Source of the DNA: Stichopus chloronotus
Taxonomy: Eukaryota; Echinodermata; Holothuroidea; Aspidochirotida; Stichopodidae
Length of the DNA: 64,000 nucleotides
NCBI GenBank assembly: GCA_021234535.1
Contig: CM037837.1
Location: 7,538,218-7,602,217 of the forward strand
Direction of reading: 5' to 3'
Both the position numbers and the translations under genes were made by a program. Every line of letters begins with the position of its first letter. Position 1 is the first letter of the stretch. The notes beneath the pieces are model-generated. The model was not told the origin of the DNA. It saw nothing but the letters and a program-made list of their open reading frames with translations, and did not search any database. Positions 49,401-58,200 of this stretch are shown here, in pieces.

Positions 49401-50794
49401 ATCGTAGGTTAAGAGGTGATATGATTGAGGTTTTTAAAATTGTTTCAGGTGTGTATGACAGAGATGTTACAGAGGGTTTCCTCAAATTTAGTAAAATTAC
49501 TCATACACGTGGTCATAGTCAGAAGTTACTCAAAGAGTTTTCTAGACTCAACATTAGAAAATTTAGTTTCATGAGTAGAGTTGTTGATGTTTGGAATAGC
49601 CTTCCTGAGAGTGTAGTCTCAGCCACCACTGTTTTTCAGTTTGAGAAGGCACTGGATAGGTTTTGGGCTGGCTATGAGATGTTGTATAACTACAAGGCTG
49701 ATTTTGTGTAAGTTTTATAGTATGTCAGTCACCCACAGCTTATGATTGTTGCTTTAGTTGTCAATGGTGAAGATCAAGACTATGAAGATGCGGACATAGA
49801 GGTCGATAGACCTGCGTCCACTGATGTTCCTAAGGTATCCTAAGGTATACTTTAACAATCAAAAGACTTACTAATTGTTAGCCTGGGTAATTGACTCATT
49901 ATGCCAAGTTAAAATGCATTACCTAATACCTGTATACACTGTACCACTGGGTAGAGTTTGGCCAAACCACAGTCCATTAATGTTGTACTAGACCTGCTCA
50001 TTTGCACAATATCTAAATGATTAAACCTATAAAATTGCAACAATTACTCCCTACAAATGTTGTCTAGGCCTATGTTGGGTTGCACACCTAGGCCTAGTAG
50101 TATAGGCTATGGGGCCTACTAATTAGGCACACACGAAGGTCTAACGTAGCACTTTGGCAGCATAGCTTAGGCCTACAGTTACCGTAATTGTAAACGTACT
50201 ACTGATGACGTCTAACTCCAGACTGTTTTGCCTTGTACCCTAACTTAGATTTTGATCATTAAATTACAAAAATCAACCAACGTAATTCCGTAAGGCGACA
50301 TACTATCAACTACGTCATTCATGTTGAGAGGAATCAGAATTCACGTTATAATGGAGAGAAATGTGAAGGTTCCAACGTGTACGATTTTACCTTCCCACAG
50401 GTTTCCGTGTGCCATTCCTGTTTCGCTGGAATCCATATACGTATACTACGATTTTCTATGGTCTAGTCTGGTGTTTTGCTACAGTCTGAAATCGTGCTCA
50501 CGTACACATTAACGAAGACTGCCAAGTATTGCATAACTTGGGAAAACCAGAGCCACATAGTATGTACGTTTTAGTTTAGAATTTGAGCATCAGAGACCCT
50601 GAACTTAAATCGCATTCTCCATGTTGATCGTGGATGAACAACAGAGAAATTCGCCTACTATTTACTGTTTAGAGGGTCACAAAGAGGCAGGAGTGAACCA
50701 ACAATCGCGTACAAACCCAACCCTGTTTCCCGGGACCACCTGCATTTAACGTACGTCCCCATCCGTCGGACGAGAGTGCATTCCCGACCCCCAT
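43495..50794 (-). CDS. GOSR1: GOSR1 / GS28 Golgi Qb-SNARE, seven exons
   Basis: Golgi SNAP receptor complex member 1, a tail-anchored Qb-SNARE in ER-Golgi and intra-Golgi membrane fusion. Exons (minus strand, 5' to 3'): 50794-50755 (tentative), 47065-46960, 46141-46054, 45576-45305, 44853-44824, 44521-44439, 43619-43495. Phases agree and give 744 nt, about 247 residues; human GOSR1 is 250. Landmarks: RQLENEIDLKLVSFSKL in exon 2, MEIEQLL in exon 3, HTLQRHRDILQDYSQEF in exon 4, ADRIADETI in the 30-nt exon 5, VAMATKENLREQRNTM (SNARE motif) in exon 6, and LNSLIQRINIRKRRD followed by a single hydrophobic membrane anchor in exon 7, ending at the TGA at 43495-43497. Complete apart from doubt over exon 1. 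Confidence 0.93.
44824..44853 (-). CDS. GOSR1: GOSR1 30-nt microexon 5
   Basis: A TTTCACCAG acceptor and GTGAGT donor bracket 30 nt that complete an Asn codon from exon 4, encode ADRIADETI, and leave two bases for exon 6. The residues fit the conserved N-S-D-R-L-I-E-E-T-I segment of GOSR1, so the microexon is needed for the SNARE region. Automatic gene finders are likely to skip it. Confidence 0.88.
47166..48205. mobile_element. foldback element, family F2, with tandem-repeat arms
   Basis: The left arm (about 47166-47550) is a tandem array of units like TTTTCAGTCTGAAAATGAAA. The right arm (about 47960-48205) is the same repeat in reverse complement (for example TTCGGACTGAAAACTTGTC). The core, about 400 bp, is non-coding. 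A perfect 12-bp stem with a 3-base loop lies at the left edge of the core (47570-47596, GTGACCTTATTT arm) and a small AAGGTC/GACCTT palindrome at the right edge (47942-47956). It lies in GOSR1 intron 1. Confidence 0.75.
48206..48819. other. GOSR1 intron 1, unassigned part
   Basis: AT-rich sequence between the foldback element and the CR1-like fragment, with an A-rich run at 48350-48400. Nothing coding is seen; the last ~100 bases may be degenerate upstream RT sequence. Confidence 0.5.
48820..49711 (+). mobile_element. CR1-like non-LTR retrotransposon, RT C-terminal fragment
   Basis: One uninterrupted frame from about 48820 to the TAA at 49709. It opens with the reverse-transcriptase catalytic motif FADDTKIF (TTT at 48848) and continues with WLLQFHPDKCK, DIGIFVDSGL, LVRPHLEYAAAVWSP, IENVQRRATR, LRGDMIEVFKI and VVDVWNSLPESVV, the standard order of a CR1/Jockey-type RT tail. 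The endonuclease and the N-terminal RT are missing, so it is 5'-truncated and cannot move by itself. It lies antisense in GOSR1 intron 1 and its long intact frame suggests a rather young insertion. Confidence 0.9.
49712..50754. other. GOSR1 intron 1, 5' part
   Basis: Begins with the presumed 3' end of the CR1-like element. At 50040-50180 there is a cluster of TAGGCCTA-type palindromes. No exon recognised. Confidence 0.5.
50755..50794 (-). CDS. GOSR1: GOSR1 candidate first coding exon
   Basis: An ATG (minus strand, 50794-50792) opens MGVGNALSSDGWG and ends at a GTACGT donor with one base over, exactly the phase exon 2 needs. The aromatic W shortly before the DLRK-like start of exon 2 is family-typical and the total length becomes right. 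However the junction codon becomes His where relatives have Asp, so another exon 1 is possible. The surrounding 50.6-50.95 kb is relatively CpG-rich, as expected of a promoter. Confidence 0.42.
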
Positions 50795-51990
50795 GCAGTC
50801 TTTACAGTCACTGTGTTGGAAGGGGTGGAGGACCTACCTAGCTGAGCAACCGACTAGCTGCACCGAACAACCCGAAGCGTACGATCGGATGACACCTGAA
50901 TCGGACAACCTGAACCCAAATTAAAATCACCAAACACACCCGCCCTCAGCACCACTGTTAGCAACAGCTTTACTGAACAAGTACAATTTTGAGTCCCCAG
51001 ATAAAGTATAACAGGAAATGACCAAAGAACAACGGAAAATTGGTGGAAATTGAAGAATTTGAAGAAGCAATTCCCCCCCCCCCCTTATTTTAATCAGAGG
51101 GGCAAAAGCCTTTAACCTTTTTTTTTCTTTCTTCATACCACTTTCTCATGCAGTGCAGGTCCATGTGCGGTAGCTGGCGCCAGGTTAGGAAGTGGTGGTC
51201 AGAGGGCTGGTGAATTTTGCCCATTCCCTACAATTTTTAGGTGAAGGACTTTTTTAGTAGGCTAACATTAAGACAGATGTGCCGGTGGGGTGCTCCCCTC
51301 TTTAGTGGCTCCACCTTGGAATCCGACCTGGCTATAGGGCCTACAGGGCTTGGTTTATTGCAGTCCTACTTCAGACTAAGTCAGAGATGATATGTTTACA
51401 TTTTTTGTGTTATGTTCAATAGTTAGATGGCAAAAACAGCGCGTACCTCCATGGGGCGTGTAGTAAAAAAAAAAAACCGAAGCGCAGAAAATTTGAACTA
51501 CAACTCATTTTGTGACGTGGAAACGCTAATACTACGTCCCTGTGTCTCTCGTGGCTCTTCGCAAGTAGGCCTACAGAATATATGTATTTAAAATCAGGTA
51601 TAGACACAGATCCTGACCGGAGACTTAATTCTGACAATGCACTTGCATGCTTTCTTTTCATCCTATTATTGATTCATGAGTTGGAGATCATGGGACCTTA
51701 AAGGGATTGTCCGCCAGTGGAGAAAATTATTCTCAGAGATGGGTCTTGGATATTTTTTTTAAGGTGGGGTACAACATAAAAAGGGTACAGTTAGTACTAT
51801 CGTCTAAGCGGAGCGGCCCCTTTTTTTTTTGGCGCACGGCGAACCGAAGAAAAATGTAAGTGGCTTTGCACCCCCCCCCCCCCCAGGATGACGGAAAACA
51901 GCACTAACCCGGAATGATTTAAGATGTGTGTAACCAGACCTGAAAAAGAGATCTCTGTAACATTTCTCAAGTTGCGAAAAAAAAAATCAG
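50795..51990. promoter_or_regulatory. upstream side of GOSR1, divergent interval
   Basis: This begins the interval between the divergently transcribed GOSR1 and SARM1. CpG dinucleotides are relatively frequent near 50.6-50.95 kb, which suits the GOSR1 promoter, but no TATA or initiator can be assigned. Runs of 12 C (51073-51084) and 14 C (51871-51884) are present. No gene recognised. Confidence 0.35.
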
Positions 51991-51999
51991 TACATAACA

Positions 52000-52880
52000 T
52001 GACATAACAAAGCAAGTTTAAGGGCAAAGGAGGGCAAAAGCCCCTTAAGATGCCCTGTAATCCAAATCCACCAAAAAAAAAAAAACTAACCAAGCTAATT
52101 CCCAACAAACCCAGCAAAATCAGATTCTGCAACAGTCACGATAAGACTTATCAATGCTGCCCTTGAGCTATTTACTGAAGTGGAATTTACAACCCAAGCG
52201 GGTAGACTATTCCACTCATTGACAACTCTGAGAGAAGCTAACCTTTCTCACATCAAGTCTAGAGAAGCATATTTCACCAGCTTCTAACAATGGCCACGAA
52301 TACGGGAATGAGGACAAACCTCTAAGTAATCACAATTAGCCAGAGAATTCCTACCAGATAGGAATTTGAAAACCTGCAACATATCTCCCCTGATCCTTCT
52401 TAACTCAAGAGTAATAAGTCACAGCCGACATTTGAACCTATCATGATCAGTAAGGGAAATGACGAACGTCGGGAACAAGCCGAGTGGCCCTCCGCCTTGA
52501 ACCTACTCTTAACGAAACTTGTTTTTTTTTTTTTTTTTATGATAGGGACTCCACGCCTGCAAAGCATAGTCAAGATGTGGCCTAACCAACTGTTTAAACA
52601 CAATATCTGTACTAAAATTACTTAAGTTCCTCTTGATCATGCACCCTGTTTGCCCTAGCAGCAGTGCTTGCACACTATGCAAAAGGCTACGTGAAAAATA
52701 GAAATACATATAGGCCCTATCAGACTGAATGAGATGAAAATCATGAGGAATTATGCATTCTCTTTCATTTGTTATATGGCCCTCACCGACTGTTTTTATT
52801 GGGCCAGTTAGTCCCAAAGACAAGTCCCAATTTTCCCTTCGCAACTGGTTTCTTAGGGGGAAAGTTTGGAGACTCAAGTG
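52000..52880 (-). mobile_element. CR1-like non-LTR retrotransposon, decayed 3' half
   Basis: On the minus strand: LVRPHLDYALQAWSPYH near 52,560, LRRIRGDMLQVFKFLSG near 52,390, HSRIRGHC, then RVVNEWNSLP and VVNSTSVNS near 52,210, with stops and frameshifts between. The order is that of a CR1-type RT C-terminus and parallels the intact fragment at 48.8-49.7 kb. An A/T homopolymer (52519-52538) splits it. The 3' end carries an ACATAAC-type tail. 52,010-52,380 is closely similar to 4195-4590, so both belong to one family. Confidence 0.8.
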
Positions 52881-52950
52881 ACGTCAACCATCACTTACAT
52901 AGTAGCTAGACTTGTGGGAAGACTATCTTTCGGAGCACTCTATATCATTT

Positions 52951-53127
52951 GGGGGGGGGGGGGGGGGGAAGCGTACTAGAAAATGTTTGAATAAAAAAGA
53001 CCCCTGGATCGCCAGATATCGTCTTTCCAAGCTATACAATAGCCCTTTGCACATCAAGGACGCCCTAAAAAAAAAACAATTTGCTTAGGTTCATGGCTTT
53101 CCTGCCGCCCCCCCCCCCCCCCCCCCC
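52951..53127 (+). repeat. paired long G and C homopolymers
   Basis: An 18-base G run at 52951-52968 is followed, 139 bases later, by a 20-base C run at 53108-53127 on the same strand. They are complementary and could pair as a hairpin stem. Confidence 0.9.
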
Positions 53128-53479
53128 GCTAAGCAGCGTGGTTCAATTTTGAGCAAGAAAAGTGTACAATTTCATAATGCTCATCTGCTTAGTACAGTTT
53201 ATTAATTCCTTAATCATTCCTTAATTATTAAACATTATTTCGGTCCACCTTTGTGGATGTTACCGTTGACCCCCGTCCCCACACGCCCCTTTAAATACGA
53301 CAACCGAGGATTCTTGGATTTCGGCATGTCCTCATGTGAATATGGAACAGCCATTTTTAAGTATTGCAATGTATCTCCCGTTTGAGCTGCTGAACATCTC
53401 GACTATAGGGAGACTAAATGGGACTGTTGAAAAATCGAATATAATTAATGTGTCAGAATAAAAGCACAGCGGACGTAAG

Positions 53480-53890
53480 GGGATATGCTAGATGTCGAGT
53501 TACCGACTTAAAACTTACTCGGCATCTCGCCAACAAAATTGCCAAATTGTCGAGATATTGTGTTAGAAATAACTTGTTATCTCGACAAAGTTAATCATAT
53601 TGTCGACATACAGACTTCCGCTAACTCGACATCTCGAAAAAAAAAAAATCTCAAATTGTCGATATACCGTTATGAATAACTTGTTATCTCGACATTTTGC
53701 AAATTGTCGACTTACCGCTTTACGTTAAGTAAACATCTCGGAAACTTTTTTTTTTGCAAATTATCGAGATACCGCGTTACAAATAAAAGAAACTTTGGAA
53801 AATGTTGAGTTACCGAGTTAGTCTAAGTCGACAACTCGACAATGCGCAAAATTATGTCGAGATGACAAGTTATTTGTAACTCGGAGAGTC
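53480..53890. repeat. TCGAGATA palindromic repeat array
   Basis: Four or more degenerate units, each of the form ATTGTCGAGATA ... AACTTGTTATCTCGACA, so each unit is itself a near palindrome. Spacers contain A or T runs. No coding potential. It lies between GOSR1 and SARM1, about 850 bases before the SARM1 candidate start. Confidence 0.75.
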
Positions 53891-54746
53891 CATGTGAGTG
53901 TACTGCAACCTACAATACCGTCGCATGACTCAGACAAATCTTATAAGGCAGGCCAATTGGTTGATGGGCAGCAGATAAATAGGCTGACGGCATCATAGAA
54001 ATAGAGTTTAATGTGTTTTGGAAAGAGGCTGTGGATTAAACAAAAGCTTGTTAAAGTTTTCCCATAACTGAGTATCTGATTTTTACGCCACTTCAGCAGG
54101 CTACCTCTGGAGTGGATGGAATTTGCAACCACAACTGTCGTAGTTTCTATTTAAGAAAAAAATGTTTCTGAAAGGGGGAGGGAGATCTGGAACCATTTGT
54201 ACATCGTACTTCGGTGAAGAGTAGAGGGGATTCGGACCCCTTGGATCCCTCCCCTGTACCGGTACCGTCAATTCCTAATTTTGTCTTTTGCATGCACAGT
54301 CGAAGTTCTTTTGACGTAATGAGAAATTGAGCACTTGAATGCCCAAGTATTAAATTTATGATCAGTCCGCAGATAGTGGCCTGTTGAGTAAATATGGTGC
54401 AGCCACTCCACATTAGGTTTAACATTTTCAAAGTAGGCGAAGAAAAATAGTATCCGGCCGAGCAGTTATTAAAATCTTAATCCCAGCAATTGCACCGATT
54501 CCCTGCCTCCAAATCAGTCTCCTAAGGTAAGTTGCCCCGTGGACAGTACTCGGGCAAATCAGGAAGTTGTCGACAAGGCTAGGTTACAATGAGAAACATT
54601 GTAGGGACTCGGTCTTTGAGGGAGTTTTCTTAGTTATGTGCTTCTCTCTTCATATTACATATGTTACGTAACTGAGCTTTTCATTCTGTCCTGTGTTGCT
54701 CCTAGACACGGCACAGCAGATCAACTATTCACACAGGGAAGCCACC

Positions 54747-55215
54747 ATGTTCCCAACACTAGGTAGGTTTGCAGGCTAACTCTTCGTGTTTCATACGTTG
54801 TTCGCGTATTGTATTCCCGACTTACATTGGTTTATATTTCTGTGTTTACACGCTGATGCGATTTGCAGGAGCTCGCCATCTCTGACATTTGCCAGTTCGA
54901 CGGGAGGAGTTGCTACTTGACTCCCTGGTTAGACGGCTACAACCAAACGGCTACTTTCCCGCATAGCCCCACACAGAACTACTTTCACCATAGAAGTACT
55001 GAACCTGTCACTGATTCATTGATTCCTGGCTAAATTCATAGTTGTGTTCAAGTGCCAATTTTTGTTCGTTGTTGTTTTTGTAAACCTTCGCAGCAACTTC
55101 CAGATGACCCGTTCCTTATATGCTCTTTTTCTTTGTTCTTGCAGGGGATCCCCGACTGCAGAGACATCCACAGCAGCTTCCAGTGGCGGCACCCAGGCAA
55201 CGAAAAGAACGTATT
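54747..55215 (+). CDS. SARM1: SARM1 candidate leader exons
   Basis: An ATG in a near-perfect Kozak context (GCCACCATG at 54741-54749) opens MFPTL and reaches a GTAGGT donor at 54763. A TTCTTGCAG acceptor at 55144 and a GTTAGT donor at 55216 bracket 71 nt that keep frame into the 60093 exon. The resulting 29-residue leader is rich in Arg and Gln with few acidic residues; human SARM1 also has an N-terminal mitochondrial-type leader. The GTTAGT donor is unusual, and a stronger GTAAGA four bases on would break the frame, so alternatives remain. Confidence 0.42.
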
Positions 55216-58200
55216 GTTAGTAAGAGGGGCGATCTGTGCGGTGAAGTCACCGTCAAACCGCTAATTTATCTATACTCTAGTACCATGGTCATGTTAATTA
55301 TTAGGACAAGTGAAAAGAAGAAACTAGTTTCTCGTCCGCATTTTTCAAAAAAAAAAAAAAAAAAAAATGGGCGTGAGGGCCTTTTGTACACACAGGAAAC
55401 CGAAGGTCCGTTGGCAGCACGGCAAAGTGGTTTTTTTTTTTTTACATACTTCATCTCTGTAGCAATGAGTGCTATGTTGCAAAGACATCCCTAAACTTGG
55501 AGAGATGATTTTCATGGTCAGGACACTCCGTTAAAAATTCGCACGGGCGCGGATCACGAGAAACTCGTTTTTTTTTCTTACTTGGCCTTAGGATTATATT
55601 CTGTGCGTATAGGAACACATCAGTATTTTTTTCGTCAGAACCTGTACAAGTTATTCAAGTTATTATTTTTTTTACAGTATTTTACATTTTAAGGTAAATA
55701 ACTAACGTTTCCGAGCTGAGTTAGAGCTGGCGGCTAGCACTGAGGGACCCGCTTTAATTGCGAAGTCACAAATTGATTCACTATCGGATACTTGCCTATG
55801 TAATGACCAAAATATGAATATGGATATGTTTGAATATTAACGAGTAGTCTATTGCCTTTATGCCCTGTGAGAAAAACCACGATAAAGTGAAGTAAGCAAA
55901 ATTCATTTGCAACACTTTAAGTCATTAGGAATACATTTATGGTTACTTTTAGGCAAATTTAGCAAGTTAACATGTCCCTTGGAATTGATTCATGCATATT
56001 TGAGCCCTATTTTCCTACCGACCAGGGATGTTGACAATATTAAATACCAAATCTTGCTTTATGTATATTGCCCTCTATTCACATCTCTCACAAAGTTGGG
56101 AGTACGGATACGCGGCGCGGATAGAAAACACCATAACCAGAAGGCCTATGATGGGCCTCTTGGCAGTGTAAAAGTTTGCGTCCTCTGGCAACCTCTCTTT
56201 TCGTAGTGTTCCAATGAATACTTTCTTTTTTCAAGGAAATTGGAACAGAGTTCAGCCGTGGATACAACAGTTCATGTTTGTTATTATTTCCTTGTATCAA
56301 TATCTTGAGTCTTCCTGGGTAAATTATCAAATATCATTAACGATACCCTGGACTTCACTGAATACACTGTGACTGTACTAATGAGCTAGCTGAGGCTTTA
56401 GTGCACTGCAGACTATGTGCAGCGCAGCGTGGAGTCCCTGGACCTGCACCTGACTATACTATAGTGGGTATTTTGGGGTAAGGAGGTACGACGTTTGTAA
56501 CCAGAGGTTATGCCACTAATAAGATTAAGGATTGTTTTGACAAGTGCTGTGTACAAGTGTTTTACAAGTATAATCAAACGTTTACGTGAGTTTTGAGCTA
56601 TCCGTCTTGACTAGTGTTTACACAGTTTTATACTAGTGTTAGCGGTGTTGACACCCGGTTCTACTAACGTTACTTGTTACTGGGAATAACTTTAACCATA
56701 TGATGAACTATTTCCCCGCCAGGACGTAACTCAGTCCCGCGTTTCTTTCAACTTGGGCTTCTTATACTTATTGTAATACTAGGGTTAGGCCTTTTTGATG
56801 CCGTAAGTTAAGACTTATGGCCCCATATCCAGAAAATATCGCTGACTAAATATCCATGATTATACTGGTACCATTGTAGTGATATGCCTAATTAATACGT
56901 ACATAAATCTGCTCATATGTAACTTGTGTGTTGAAGGAAGATAGGCTACAGTGTCATATACAGTGTCAGATTACATTCATCGTTTTCATAATTCATTACT
57001 TTTAATATTCTGTGAAGGACAGAAATTTTAACATGTTAAATTATGATGGTCTGACCATAGAATGTGCACTTAAAAAAGAGTCATAATGTTTTATTATGAA
57101 TCAGAATTGTACAGGCAAGTAGCAAGGATGTTACCATGGGGTGGAGTGGGTGTTATGTACAGGAGGTGACATGGGGAAAAAAATTGAATATTTACTCCTT
57201 TACATACAAAACAACGACCATGCTGTGCACAGGCAACGTAGCTTATATTATATACATGATTAAATAAATTGTGGTACTCTTAGCAACAAACCACAATAGT
57301 GAAGTGAAATGCCATGGTTTAGGCAAAAATTTACGAAAAGAGTGACTGACATTATTGTTTTGTAATGTTTTGATCTGATTTTACAGCATTGAACATTCCC
57401 TTTTGAGAGCATATTATTTCATTTTGACAATGCATTTTCAGCCACATATGAACCATCACACAAGTGCATGTCAATCATCATTGTCAAAGTATCATGTTTA
57501 CTGTCGGGTTAACCGATATGGTTTTTTGCTATTCTGATCCAATGGCCAATGTTTTTGTCACAATGTCAGCCGATATCGGATGCGATATTTTTACTACCAT
57601 GCTTGTTCCCTCCTGAAAAACGTTTGTTTTTTGTATAATATTCTTGACAAAAGGCCTTGTGAGAAAAAGATCGACCCCTTAATTGTGAATAATAAAAGAC
57701 CCCTGAATACATAACATGGTTTTCTTTTAAATACCTTTTCAGATAGAATACAGCCTTTGCCTGGCATTTTTTAATTCCTATGCCCCCTCATTCATGGAAA
57801 TGTCCCTAGTGCAAATATAATTTCATGTTGCTGAACATTGGCGAACAGATGATTCGCTTATATTTGTTAAATTCCTAATAATGTCGTGATGTTGTGTGAA
57901 CTTAAGCTACATGTGCCGTTCTGTGCAAATTTAGGGTTCATATGTCCATATAGCGGAGGGTCAGGGTTTACGTTCCGCCTGCATACGTATCTGAGTCAGC
58001 TGGTACAATGTACCAGCAACATTGTAGTGTGTAGGCCTGGCCACATGCAGATCTGTTTGCCCAATCAAATACTGTAAGTCAGTGTCATGCAATGTGCTGT
58101 TCATTGAAATGAACGAAATCAGCAAAATTTATCATTTTTATGGTAGCTGCATATACACCCCAGAAATTCGAGTGGGTTCCAAGTTCAAATCTTGGTGGAG

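Noticed and set aside
54869..55033. Open stretch after a TTTGCAG acceptor, about 54 codons, near the SARM1 start
   Set aside because: Joining it to the 54747 exon gives an immediate stop, and its own frame ends before any donor. It may be an alternative non-coding exon but cannot be supported as CDS.
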